Positions 35,057-42,864 are shown, numbered from the stretch's first letter. The stretch: DNA of 64,000 nucleotides from JAHBXE01 sp044222195 (GCA_044222195.1 JBGANS010000002.1:62001-126000); one strand, 5' to 3'. The notes: generated by a model from the sequence alone, not told the origin. Numbers and translations are program-made.

Positions 35057-35413
35057 CCGCCTCACCTGGGCGATGGGACACGGGTTGCGAGGTCGGAGCC
35101 GACCGACCTCCTCTCCGCCCGCCCGCGACGCCCCGCAAGCCTTCGCGCGTCCGAGAACTCCGGTCCGGACCTCCGACCGTCTCCACGCTCCCCAGTCTGC
35201 GCAACGAACGACCGGGAATCCTGGCCCTGCGGCGCTGCGGCTCGCGACCTTCCCGGACCCTGGCATCGGGGAGAAAGGCGGGAGAAAGGCGCAGGACCGA
35301 GAACCCATCCGGGGTGGGGGTGACCAAAGAACTTCTCGGACCGTCCGGACCGGGTCCCCTCCGTCCATGCGCCGGACGCCACTTCCCTGGAACGAACTCG
35401 GACACACAAACCT
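34847..35413. other. Stretch without a confident gene
   Basis: About 570 bp between the helicase and the terminase-small-like gene. A frame of 192 codons from 34846 exists, but its product is Arg/Pro/Ser-rich and low-complexity and an opposite-strand frame is equally long, so I do not call a gene. The left part contains the candidate iterons. Confidence 0.5.
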
Positions 35414-36127
35414 ATGTCCACTGAACTCGCACACCCCAATCCTCACGGCCTCCCGCCCGCGCCCTGCAAGGGCCAGCCGGTTAGCGCCGCCATGTTCGAT
35501 CGCCTCCTCACGGCGGCGGAAGAGCACGGGTGGCCCGGCGTCTACACCGTCTTCGCGGAGGGAGAGACGGTCATGGAGTCCGGTCAGCGCCGGCGCGACG
35601 CCCGCCGTCGCACCCTGGATCAGTGGAAACAGCGCCGGCCCGACCTGTGCGCCCTGCTGGACGACGCGGTACAGCGCCGGCGCGATCGCCTCCTCTCATC
35701 ATTGGAGGATGAAGTCGAGCAGATAGCGCTCGGTCCCGGCGACGTGACCACCGACCTGCGGGCCGACGGCTCCGTGGCGAGGACCCGCGTTGACAAACGA
35801 AACAAGCTGTACGCGATCCTCCAACTGCTGAAGGCGCACGACCGCGACACCTACGGCGACCACAGGCGCGTCGATGTCGCCGGCACGATCGACCACAACC
35901 ACGCCCATCAACTGACCGGGGGCCACCTCGTCCAGCCGGAGCACGTCCTCCTGCTGGAGGTGCATGAGCAACAGGAACTGTTCCGACTGCTGGACCGACT
36001 GGAGACCTTGAAACGTGAACCAACCCGCGAACTCATCGACGGCACCGCCCGCGAATCCGAACCAGAGAAGCGACTACCTAGCCCTCAAGGTGAGGTGCGG
36101 GCAGGCGACGGAGGCGGAGCGCCGTGA
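35414..36127 (+). CDS. Terminase-small-subunit-like protein
   Basis: A 237-residue protein. Residues ~55-160 (RRRTLDQWKQRRPDLCALLD, then RNKLYAILQLLKAHDRDTYG) follow the layout of phage small terminase subunits: an HTH-like segment, a helical oligomerisation part and a conserved K-x-x-x-Y-G-D/R exit. The N-terminus is Pro-rich and the last ~30 residues read through the next gene. In phages this protein recognises packaging sites. No large terminase is present nearby, so it may redirect a helper phage's packaging machinery, as in satellites, or act as a DNA-binding regulator. Both readings are inference. Confidence 0.55.
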   Translation: MSTELAHPNPHGLPPAPCKGQPVSAAMFDRLLTAAEEHGWPGVYTVFAEGETVMESGQRRRDARRRTLDQWKQRRPDLCALLDDAVQRRRDRLLSSLEDEVEQIALGPGDVTTDLRADGSVARTRVDKRNKLYAILQLLKAHDRDTYGDHRRVDVAGTIDHNHAHQLTGGHLVQPEHVLLLEVHEQQELFRLLDRLETLKREPTRELIDGTARESEPEKRLPSPQGEVRAGDGGGAP

Positions 36128-36257
36128 ATACCGAGACACCCCGCGCATCGTCGGGGCAGGACTGCTCGTCTTTCCGGTTGCCGACTCAATCGAGGAGTGG
36201 ATGAACACCGAACGGCCGAACCCACCGGGTTGGCAAGAGGAGGGACCAAGGCAATGA
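36015..36257 (+). CDS. Small hypothetical protein (80 aa)
   Basis: An 80-residue frame starting at GTG 36015 with GGAGACC upstream. It overlaps the previous gene by 113 nt, which is unusual. The segment YLALKVRCGQATEAERREYR is protein-like and helical, and the stop overlaps the next ATG (ATGA). If the previous gene's C-terminal tail is spurious then this gene is real; no function is assigned. Confidence 0.45.
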   Translation: MNQPANSSTAPPANPNQRSDYLALKVRCGQATEAERREYRDTPRIVGAGLLVFPVADSIEEWMNTERPNPPGWQEEGPRQ

Positions 36258-36661
36258 ACGAATCCGCAACCACCACCACCCCGAACGTCGAACTCGCCGA
36301 GAACATTCTGACATGCGATCTCGTGCGGCCTCTCTCCCGCCGGGCCATGCTCGTGGCTTTGGAGAGAGCCAAGGCCGCCGGACGAGACCGGCCGACATTC
36401 GAGGAATGTCGGGAGGCCGCGAAGTCCGTTAGGGCACGAATCCGTCCGGTCTGCGCAGGATGGGGACACCTCGTCTGCACCCACTGCGGCGAGCCGATCG
36501 ACGCGGCGGAGCCGGGCTCGACCGACCCGGCCGACTGCGCGCATCTTGGAGAAGTCGGCACCGACCTCGAAACCTGGGCGCTCCTCACGGTGTTCGGCTT
36601 GACCACGGCTCCGATCGAAGCGAGTTACGAAGTCGTCCGGCCGCGCAGGGCGTCGGCATAG
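36254..36661 (+). CDS. Hypothetical protein with possible zinc-binding Cys (135 aa)
   Basis: A 135-residue protein starting at ATG 36254, overlapping the upstream stop. The N-terminal ~60 residues are acidic or helical; a central LVCTHCGEPID and a following DCAHLGE give a Cys/His set (C-x-x-C ... C-x-H) compatible with a small zinc-binding loop. The protein ends in VVRPRRASA. Function unknown. Confidence 0.5.
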   Translation: MNESATTTTPNVELAENILTCDLVRPLSRRAMLVALERAKAAGRDRPTFEECREAAKSVRARIRPVCAGWGHLVCTHCGEPIDAAEPGSTDPADCAHLGEVGTDLETWALLTVFGLTTAPIEASYEVVRPRRASA

Positions 36662-36909
36662 CCCTCCTCGGTCCCGCGCCGAAAGGCGCGGGCTTCCCGG
36701 CTCGCCGAATCATCGCGGCGAGTCCGGATTCCTCTCTGTCCCGCCGCGAGGCGGGCAGTTCCCCCGGGCGCCGCCGGGGTTTCTGATCGCCCCCGCGTGG
36801 CGTCGTGTCGCGACGGGGGATTCCGGGTCGATCGGTCGTGGGCGACGTAGCCCCGACCGGCGGCCCTCACGGGTGGCGCGCGACGCGCCGCCACAGGAGT
36901 TCATAGGAC
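36662..36909 (+). ncRNA. GC-rich hairpin array, candidate structured RNA
   Basis: A 248-bp block without a gene that contains at least four short, nearly perfect hairpins in a row. CCCGCGCC-GAAA-GGCGCGGG is at 36673-36692 and CTCGCCG/CGGCGAG at 36701-36722. CCCGCC-GCGA-GGCGGG is at 36740-36755, and CCCCGG/CCGGGG at 36762-36779. A further GGCGCG-CGA-CGCGCC stem lies just before the next gene. Two stems carry GNRA tetraloops (GAAA, GCGA), a typical feature of structured RNA. It could be a leader, an element-encoded small RNA or a packaging-site structure. Confidence 0.45.
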
Positions 36910-37662
36910 ATGAGCACTGATCCCGGTTCCCTCGACACTTCAGTATCCCCCGCAGTCGATCCCGCGAACGCCGATGCCGTCTCTGGCGAACTCATCGCCG
37001 GTGCCGGTGGCGACGGCAAGCCGATCCACCATCCGGTTTTCGGCGCGGGACGCAACGTGCTGGCCACCCTCCACACAATCTCCCTCTCCCTAGCCGGCGT
37101 GGAGCGCGACATCAAGGCCGCCGGCCTGAAGGACCCGCAGACGGAGGCCCGCCTCCGCCGCGCCGCCTCAAGCAAGATGGGCGGGGCGATGAAGACCGTC
37201 GAGCAGGGCCTCCAGTCGATCGGCGACCACCGCGCCAAGGTGGCGGACGACATCGACGCGGCGCTCCTCATCCCGCAGACCCGGACCGGAGTGGTGGAGT
37301 CGATGCGATCCGGGGACGTTCGCGCCCACCTCCGCTCCCTGGGCAGTCCCACCGAGAGGGTCAAGGCGATTCACGCCGCGATCGGCGATGGGGACGCGGA
37401 GGCCGTGGCCGCCGTCCTCAGCGCCTCGCCCCTCGCGTCGGGCCTGTCCCCGAAGGACATCGAACTGATTCGCACCCTCGCGGAGACGAAGTTCGCCCCG
37501 ACCCTCGTGCGCACGCGCGCCGCGATCGACAAACTCCGCGCGATCGTGGAGCGTGGCGCGAAGGCGACCGAGCAGAGGTTCGGCGGCCTGACCGGCGTCG
37601 GTTCTGCCAAGGTGGCCAAGGCCGAACGGGCGCTCGCGGCCCTGGAAGGGGGTGCGGCTTGA
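36910..37662 (+). CDS. Hypothetical element protein (250 aa)
   Basis: A 250-residue helical, Ala-rich protein starting at ATG 36910 with CAGGAG upstream. The N-terminal ~45 residues are low-complexity; the rest is helical with charged, coiled-coil-like segments (VERDIKAAGLKDPQTEARLR, KVAKAERALAALEGG). Its position before the scaffold-like gene suggests a structural or morphogenesis role, but no family is recognised. Confidence 0.55.
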   Translation: MSTDPGSLDTSVSPAVDPANADAVSGELIAGAGGDGKPIHHPVFGAGRNVLATLHTISLSLAGVERDIKAAGLKDPQTEARLRRAASSKMGGAMKTVEQGLQSIGDHRAKVADDIDAALLIPQTRTGVVESMRSGDVRAHLRSLGSPTERVKAIHAAIGDGDAEAVAAVLSASPLASGLSPKDIELIRTLAETKFAPTLVRTRAAIDKLRAIVERGAKATEQRFGGLTGVGSAKVAKAERALAALEGGAA

Positions 37663-38336
37663 GTACCACCCACGACCACGACGACGGGCAGGGCGCGGAC
37701 AAGTCGATGAAGGCGCTGGAGGCGGAGCGCGCCGGCCACAAGGAAACGAAGGCGAAGCATTCCGAGCACCGCCGCGCGATCGCCAAGACCCTGGGCCTCC
37801 AAGATGATGCCCCCTGGGAGACGATCACGACGGCCCTGTCCAACACGGACGCGGCCAAGCTCGTGGAGGAGAAGACGGCCGCCCTGCGCGCCGAACTTCA
37901 GACCGAGCGCGAGCGGTCCACGAAGTTGGAGGGTGATTGGAACGCGCAGCGCATCGACACCGCGATCGTGTCGGCTCTGGCGAACTCCCGCATGATCGCG
38001 GCCAATCACGAAGACGCCGCGACCTTGCTGCGGGGAGTTCTGGAGGTGCGCGAGGGAAAGGTGGTCACGAAGACCGCGCCCAACATCGTCCCCGGCCAGA
38101 GCGCCGAACAGTTCATCGTCGGACAGTTGCAGACGATGCGCGGTCACTGGTGGCCCCGTAGCGTTTCTGGAGGGGCGAGGGGCGGTTCCGGCGCAGGGCT
38201 CAACTCCCTGGGCGACACGTCGTGCTTCGATCCGAAGAGCCCGAAGTTCAACCTGACCGAGCAAGGCCGCTACTTCCGGCGCTACGGCCCCATCGCAACG
38301 GAACAGGCGAAGGCGCAGTACGGGGGTGGGCGATGA
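37659..38336 (+). CDS. Scaffold-like coiled-coil protein (225 aa)
   Basis: A 225-residue protein starting at TTG 37659 (TTGA overlap with the upstream stop). A long coiled-coil region (AKLVEEKTAALRAELQTERE) is followed by ARNDTAIV-like core (IDTAIVSALANSRMIAANHE) and a Gly-rich tail. The pattern of coiled coil plus a short globular segment before a Gly-rich stretch resembles phage scaffolding or minor capsid-assembly proteins. No coat protein is next to it, so this remains a suggestion. Confidence 0.5.
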   Translation: MSTTHDHDDGQGADKSMKALEAERAGHKETKAKHSEHRRAIAKTLGLQDDAPWETITTALSNTDAAKLVEEKTAALRAELQTERERSTKLEGDWNAQRIDTAIVSALANSRMIAANHEDAATLLRGVLEVREGKVVTKTAPNIVPGQSAEQFIVGQLQTMRGHWWPRSVSGGARGGSGAGLNSLGDTSCFDPKSPKFNLTEQGRYFRRYGPIATEQAKAQYGGGR

Positions 38337-38629
38337 ACCCCCGCGACATCGCGGCGGAGCTTCGCGTCGCCCTGTACGACGTGCTCCACGACCAACTCCC
38401 GCCGGAGAAGGCGCTGGAGGCGATTCGCGCCCTCGCGGGAACCGGCCCCACGGAGTTGGGTGCCCTGGAGCGGATCATCGCCGACACGGGCGAGCCCCCG
38501 ACGCTGGAATCGGTGGTCCCGGAGTTCTCGCGGGCGTGTGACTTCGTTCTCGCGGGCACCGGCGGGGAGGGAGTCGGAGAGGTGCTCCGGCTCAAGTACC
38601 TGGGGCCGCCGGAGTGGGAGCCGGACTAG
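38333..38629 (+). CDS. Hypothetical protein (98 aa)
   Basis: A 98-residue acidic, helical protein starting at ATG 38333 (ATGA overlap). It contains ELRVALYDVLHDQLPPEKAL and a C-terminal VLRLKYLGPPEWEPD. Probably translated with the two upstream genes. No family recognised. Confidence 0.5.
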   Translation: MNPRDIAAELRVALYDVLHDQLPPEKALEAIRALAGTGPTELGALERIIADTGEPPTLESVVPEFSRACDFVLAGTGGEGVGEVLRLKYLGPPEWEPD

Positions 38630-38696
38630 CGCGTCGATTCCAGCGCGCGTAAACTATGTCCGACTCTAACAAGGCTTCTCAGCCTGGGGGTATTGG

Positions 38697-40877
38697 ATGC
38701 CGAAGGCACACCTGACACTCGTCGCGTTCCGCGTAACAAACTTCCGGTCGGTCCGCGACAGCGGATGGATTGAGGCCGATCACGTCACGGCGTTGATCGG
38801 TACGAATGAGGCCGGGAAGACAAACCTCCTCCTGCCTCTTTGGAAGCTCAATCCCGCAACGAAGGAAGGTGCAGTGAAGTTGCTGACGGATGCGCCTCGC
38901 CGGGACTACAGCGCCTACAAGAACCTGAAGAAGAAGCCGGTGTTCATCACCGCGAAGTTCACACTCTCCCCGGAACTCGCCGGCAAGGTGGCCGCGAAAA
39001 CGGGCGTTGCCGTTGAGAAGGTCCAGACCGTTGAAGTCAGCCGAGACCTGGGCGGAGACTTGGCGTTCAAGTTCCCGGATGCCACCCCGGCGCGATCCGT
39101 TGCAAAGGCGGAAGTAGACGGGCCAATCTTGGCCGCGAGAAAAGACATCGACGCGATGGAGCCGGCCGACGAGGCGGATACGGGCCTCAAGCCCACGATC
39201 CTGGCCGCGATGGACGCCATGATCGCGGAACTCCAAGGAAAGCCCGATCAGTTGGGGCCGACAGAGGCGAGCGGCATTCACGCGGCGATGAACAAAGTTG
39301 ACCTGAAGACGGCGACCCCGCAATCCACGATCGCGCCGCGGTTCCGGCAGGCGATCAAGGCCGTGGAGGCGATCGCCCAGAAGCTCGGCAAGGCCGGGCC
39401 GAACGACAACGCCGATGCGCAGAAGCTGGTGAAAGACCACCTCCCGACCTTCGTCTACTACTCGACATACGGGAACCTGGACTCCGAGATATACCTCCCG
39501 CACGTCATCGACAACCTGAAGCGGACGGACCTCTCTGGCAAGGACGAAGCTCGCGCTCGGACTCTCCGGGTGCTCTTCGGGTTCGTGAGGCTCAAGCCGG
39601 AGGAGATTCTCGAACTCGGTCAGGACTGGGACGAGCAGAAGGGCAAGGCGAACGAGTCACAGATTCAGGCTTTCGCCGAGAAGAAGAAGGAACGCAGCGT
39701 GCTCCTCCAGTCCGCCGGAACGGAACTCACCACGAAGTTCCGGGAGTGGTGGAAGCAAGGAAACTATCGCATCAAGTTCGAGGCGGACGGGAATCACTTC
39801 CGCATCTGGGTCTCTGACGAGGTGCGCCCTGAAGAGATCGAACTCGAACTCCGGAGCAGTGGCCTTCAGTGGTTCCTGAGCTTCTACCTCATCTTCCTCG
39901 TGGAGAGTGCGGCGGCCCATCAGGGCGCGATTCTGCTCTTGGATGAGCCGGGTCACACGTTGCACCCGATCGCGCAGCGCGACCTCGCCGAGTTCTTCGA
40001 TAGCCTGTCGGACTCGAATCAACTGATCTACACGACACACTCGCCGTTCCTCGTGGATGCCGATCACTTGGACCGCGTCCGGGCCGTCTACGTTGACGAT
40101 GTCGGGTTCACGGCGGTATCGACGGACCTCCGCGCCGGCCAAGCTGCGGCGCGATCGAAGTCCATCTACCCCGTCCATGCCGCTCTCGGCCTGAGCGTGT
40201 GCGACACCTTGTTCCAAGGGTGTAGGCCGATCGTGGTGGAGGGCCAGTCTGACCAGTTGTTCCTCAGCGGTATCAAGACGATTCTCGTGGCCCTGGGCAA
40301 GATTCGGCCGTCGCGCGAACTCCTCTTCGTGCCGACCTCTGGCGTCAAGGCGATCAAGACCGTCGCGTCCATCCTGGCTGGCCGAGACGAAGACCTCCCG
40401 CTGGTGCTCTGCGATGCCGACAACGCGGGGAAGTCGTTGGCGACTTCGGTCAAGGAGAACCTGTACAAGGATGTCCCGGACCGCGTGTTGCTCGTGTCGG
40501 ACTTCACCGGGACCGATGGCACGCAGATCGAAGACCTGTTCCCCTGGGCGTTCCTCGGCCCGATCATCGACCGTTACATCCTCAAGGGTCCGGACGATCA
40601 GCCGTTTACGCCGGACGCGAGCAAGCCGTCAATCGTCGATCAGGTAAAGGACTACGCGGCGCGTCACAAGCTCGAACTCGCGGAGGGCTGGAAGGTAGAC
40701 CTCGCCCGACTCGTGAAGGCGCGACTGACGATCGACCTCGCGAAGAACCCGGATTGGACAGCGACCGTCGCGGTTTGGGAGAAGCTATTCCAGCGGCTCG
40801 CCGGACCCGAAGCCGAGACTCCTCCGGCCGCCGGGACGCGGCCCGCGACGGACTCGGCCGCGAAGCGCCCGGCCTAG
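38697..40877 (+). CDS. OLD-family ATPase-nuclease (class 1-like), likely defence cargo
   Basis: A 726-residue protein of the overcoming-lysogenization-defect (OLD) family. The N-terminal SMC-like ATPase has FRVTNFRSVRDSG and Walker A LIGTNEAGKTN (~34-42). After a large helical insertion, AILLLDEPGHTLHP forms Walker B near residue 412. The C-terminal TOPRIM domain has the Glu in IVVEGQSDQLF (~514) and the metal-binding D-x-D in VLCDADNAGK (~571). Such enzymes cut or nick DNA and block phage growth. It stands alone, without a UvrD-like partner, so it resembles class 1 OLD rather than Gabija. Located at the right side of the element as typical cargo. ATG 38697 follows a GGGGG tract. Confidence 0.88.
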   Translation: MPKAHLTLVAFRVTNFRSVRDSGWIEADHVTALIGTNEAGKTNLLLPLWKLNPATKEGAVKLLTDAPRRDYSAYKNLKKKPVFITAKFTLSPELAGKVAAKTGVAVEKVQTVEVSRDLGGDLAFKFPDATPARSVAKAEVDGPILAARKDIDAMEPADEADTGLKPTILAAMDAMIAELQGKPDQLGPTEASGIHAAMNKVDLKTATPQSTIAPRFRQAIKAVEAIAQKLGKAGPNDNADAQKLVKDHLPTFVYYSTYGNLDSEIYLPHVIDNLKRTDLSGKDEARARTLRVLFGFVRLKPEEILELGQDWDEQKGKANESQIQAFAEKKKERSVLLQSAGTELTTKFREWWKQGNYRIKFEADGNHFRIWVSDEVRPEEIELELRSSGLQWFLSFYLIFLVESAAAHQGAILLLDEPGHTLHPIAQRDLAEFFDSLSDSNQLIYTTHSPFLVDADHLDRVRAVYVDDVGFTAVSTDLRAGQAAARSKSIYPVHAALGLSVCDTLFQGCRPIVVEGQSDQLFLSGIKTILVALGKIRPSRELLFVPTSGVKAIKTVASILAGRDEDLPLVLCDADNAGKSLATSVKENLYKDVPDRVLLVSDFTGTDGTQIEDLFPWAFLGPIIDRYILKGPDDQPFTPDASKPSIVDQVKDYAARHKLELAEGWKVDLARLVKARLTIDLAKNPDWTATVAVWEKLFQRLAGPEAETPPAAGTRPATDSAAKRPA

Positions 40878-41119
40878 GACTTTCGATTGAGCTTCGGATG
40901 GACGCACTTCGACCAGTCGAACGACCACGACATCCGGTTGGCGGATTCGGTTCCGACTCCGCATTGCTTCGCGCTGTCGCACCCGCCACCGCTGACGGCC
41001 GAGACCCGTTGCCCATCCGGGAGGTCCATGCGCCGGTATGTCAGTTCCACGAAAGCGACTCCGCCGAGCTTGGGACAGTCGAACTCTTCGGACTCGGTTT
41101 CCTCTCGCGACCTGGGCAT
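40874..41119 (-). CDS. Small Cys-containing protein (81 aa)
   Basis: An 81-residue protein with GGAGGG before ATG 41119. It has cysteines in EFDCPKLGGV, GGGCDSAKQCGV and SKCVHPK, so a metal-bound or disulfide fold is possible. Its gene is 19 bp downstream of 41139-41459 and ends against the OLD stop (4-nt convergent overlap). Not recognised. Confidence 0.55.
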   Translation of the reverse strand: MPRSREETESEEFDCPKLGGVAFVELTYRRMDLPDGQRVSAVSGGGCDSAKQCGVGTESANRMSWSFDWSKCVHPKLNRKS

Positions 41120-41138
41120 GGCACCCTCCTGGAGGTCG

Positions 41139-41459
41139 TCAGTGGGCCGTGAGGTACTTGTGACAAAGGGCGTCGGCGGCGGCCTCAGCCGTCCCGCCTG
41201 CGCAATCGGCCGTAACGTTTCCGTCGGCCCCGTATTCCGCCGGCACGTCTCGCTGTACATCGTTTACGACGATGCGCCGGAGGTGGGGTGTCCACTTCCG
41301 AGCCTTGCCTTCCTGCTCGCCCCGGCAGGCGACGAAGAACCTCGCCACGAGAGGCAACGGTCCGACGCCGTGTTGCCACCTCATGGCGGCGGCGGTCGCC
41401 GCGTCAATCTCGAACGTGTAGTCGATTAGCCGGGTGAGGGTCTTCGGAGAGATCGTCAT
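41139..41459 (-). CDS. Hypothetical protein (106 aa)
   Basis: A 106-residue protein starting at ATG 41459. It has DYTFEIDAATAAAMRWQHGV, VARFFVACRGE and a C-terminal helical CAGGTAEAAADALCHKYLT. It is encoded at the right end of the element just inside the arm-type repeats, and is followed by 40874-41119, forming a two-gene minus-strand operon opposed to the OLD gene. Function unknown; a regulator or accessory defence function is conceivable. Confidence 0.5.
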   Translation of the reverse strand: MTISPKTLTRLIDYTFEIDAATAAAMRWQHGVGPLPLVARFFVACRGEQEGKARKWTPHLRRIVVNDVQRDVPAEYGADGNVTADCAGGTAEAAADALCHKYLTAH

Positions 41460-41478
41460 GGCCCGGAAGTCTACGGGC

Positions 41479-41498
41479 TTTCTCCCGCGATTCTCCCG
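41479..41498. repeat. Right arm-type repeats (TTCTCCCG)
   Basis: TTTCTCCCG at 41479-41487 and ATTCTCCCG at 41490-41498, starts 11 bp apart. The same 8-9 bp motif occurs three times just inside the left end. Their presence near both att repeats and nowhere obvious between supports a role as integrase arm-binding sites. Confidence 0.6.
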
Positions 41499-41541
41499 AC
41501 GCCAGATTCCTGTGTTCTTCCCGGACTCGCCGGGTGCCAAG

Positions 41542-41571
41542 AAAAACGGCCCCGGCGCTATCGCCAGAGCC
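41542..41571 (-). terminator. Intrinsic terminator after tRNA-Ala
   Basis: On the minus strand, GGCTCTGGCG / CGCCGGGGCC (41548-41557 with 41562-41571, two G-U pairs) forms a 10-bp stem with a 4-nt loop followed by TTTTT. It lies just downstream of the tRNA but inside the element, so the element supplies its own terminator for the restored tRNA gene. Confidence 0.7.
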
Positions 41572-41581
41572 GATTCTCTTC

Positions 41582-41626
41582 AGTGGAGGCAAGGGGACTC
41601 GAACCCCTGACCTCATCCATGCCATG
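41582..41626. repeat. Right attachment repeat (att) within tRNA-Ala
   Basis: Identical over 45 bp to 30158-30202. It spans the 3' half of the intact tRNA gene from the anticodon loop to 2 nt past its end, so the crossover occurred within this block. Confidence 0.9.
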
Positions 41627-41658
41627 GATGCGCTCTACCAAAACTGAGCTATGCCCCC
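41584..41658 (-). tRNA. tRNA-Ala (anticodon GGC)
   Basis: A 75-nt cloverleaf. Acceptor stem GGGGGCA/TGCCTCC has one G-U pair, discriminator A. D arm is GCTC/GAGC. Anticodon stem CATCC/GGATG has loop ATGGCAT, giving GGC, which reads GCC (Ala). T arm is AGGGG/CCCCT with loop TTCGAGT. The CCA end is not encoded. The 3' half doubles as the right attachment repeat of the element. Confidence 0.95.
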
Positions 41659-41723
41659 GGGTTGTTCGGCCAGCGCGTGTCCGCGGCGGCCGAGTCGCAA
41701 TGGTACGGGACCCGCCTCGTCGG

Positions 41724-42854
41724 TCAAGGCACCTGACTTGGCAAAACGGTCTGCGAAAGCAGTTCATCGGCTGCCGCCACCACGGGCTCCAGCCCAATCC
41801 GGTCAATCCGGCACCGCTCAGGATGGTCGTTGGTCAACTCCGATTCAGGAAGCGTCGGATCCGCCACGATCACACGCTCTCCGCCCGGACCCCCGGGCCC
41901 GGGCGCTGTAGGTATCGTGGTCCACCTGGGGTCGGTCGGGCCAAAGAGCGAAACCACCGGAACTCCAAACGCCGCCGCGATGTGGCGTGGTCCCGTGTCA
42001 TTGGCCACCATGATTCGGCACTGTCCTGAGGCCAGGATGGCCTTGAGCGCCCCGAGTGTCGCCCCCAGCGCCGGCAGCGACACAGCCCCCGCCGGAACTG
42101 CCGCCCGAATCCGCTCGACAACGTCCTTCTCTTCCGGCGATCCACTGATCAAGCACGTCAGCCCGTGCCGCGCGTGCAGGTGTCGGATCAGCGCCGCGAA
42201 CCTATCTTCCGGCCACCGCTTGGCCTGGTTGTTCCCTCCGGGCACAAGCACCGCGAGCGGAGATCCCCGGGGCAACTCGGCTTTGGCCAGCACCCGTTCG
42301 CCCGCCGCGGCCTCTTCCGCGCTCACCGCGAGTTCCAAGCGGACGCCCGATGGCACTCCGAAAGGGTCCGTCGGCTCGGGCCCCAGGCGCGGGTCTCCCA
42401 GCGTCCGCAGCATGAACCGTGCGAGATTGAGATAGGCGCCGACCGCCGGAACCACGGCCCTGGATCCGTCCGACCGCCGCGGCAACTCACGCTTGTGCGT
42501 GAGCAACATACCTCGCGCATCCTTGCGATACCCGAGTCGCCGCGGGATCCCCGCCATCCGCGTGATGAGCGCCGTCGAAAACGAGTTGGTGAGCAGGAGC
42601 GCGGTGTCGTATCGCCGCGGCCGCACCTTTGCCGCCGCAAACTTCGGCCCCATCATGCCCGCGGCCCGTTCGACATGGACTTCGTCGAAGAAGCCGGTGC
42701 CCGCCAGGATCTGATCGATTCCGGGCCTGACCAGCGCGCCGATGAAGCACCCGGGCAGGTGTGTCCGCACTAGCCGCAACGCCGGCGTTGCCATCACGGC
42801 GTCGCCCACCCACGACGGGCACACTACCAGCAGTCGCAGCGGAAGCTCGGACAT
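41724..42854 (-). CDS. waaF: ADP-heptose:LPS heptosyltransferase II-like (GT9)
   Basis: A 376-residue glycosyltransferase of family 9. It opens with LLVVCPSWVGDAVMATPALR, the typical N-terminal Gly/Asp motif, and has LVPGGNNQAKRWPEDRFAAL in the middle and NDTGPRHIAAAFGVPVVSLFGPT near the C-terminus, which bind the ADP-heptose donor. It transfers heptose to lipopolysaccharide core or another surface glycan in the cytoplasmic face of the inner membrane. It follows gmhB by 10 bp, in the same pathway. I choose ATG 42854, not the upstream in-frame start, because relatives begin at this motif. Confidence 0.85.
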   Translation of the reverse strand: MSELPLRLLVVCPSWVGDAVMATPALRLVRTHLPGCFIGALVRPGIDQILAGTGFFDEVHVERAAGMMGPKFAAAKVRPRRYDTALLLTNSFSTALITRMAGIPRRLGYRKDARGMLLTHKRELPRRSDGSRAVVPAVGAYLNLARFMLRTLGDPRLGPEPTDPFGVPSGVRLELAVSAEEAAAGERVLAKAELPRGSPLAVLVPGGNNQAKRWPEDRFAALIRHLHARHGLTCLISGSPEEKDVVERIRAAVPAGAVSLPALGATLGALKAILASGQCRIMVANDTGPRHIAAAFGVPVVSLFGPTDPRWTTIPTAPGPGGPGGERVIVADPTLPESELTNDHPERCRIDRIGLEPVVAAADELLSQTVLPSQVP

Positions 42855-42864
42855 CAGCGAGATG

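Larger units (their letters stand above)
30158..41626. mobile_element. Integrated element in tRNA-Ala(GGC), about 11.5 kb
   Basis: Bounded by 45-bp direct repeats, with an intact tRNA gene restored at the right end. It contains, in order, an integrase, an excisionase-like protein, a primase and SF3-type helicase, a candidate iteron origin, terminase-small-like and scaffold-like proteins, a hairpin-rich non-coding block, an OLD-family nuclease and two small minus-strand genes. No capsid, portal, tail or large terminase gene is visible, which favours a phage satellite or replicative integrative element over a full prophage. Arm-type repeats (TTCTCCCG) lie inside both ends. The element type is inference; its boundaries are seen directly. 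Confidence 0.85.

Noticed and set aside
34846..35424. A 192-codon gene after the helicase
   Set aside because: The product is Arg/Pro/Ser-rich and low-complexity, an opposite frame is equally long, and no ribosome binding site is convincing.
38697..40877. Calling the OLD gene GajA of a Gabija system
   Set aside because: No UvrD-like helicase (GajB) follows; the next genes are small and on the opposite strand.
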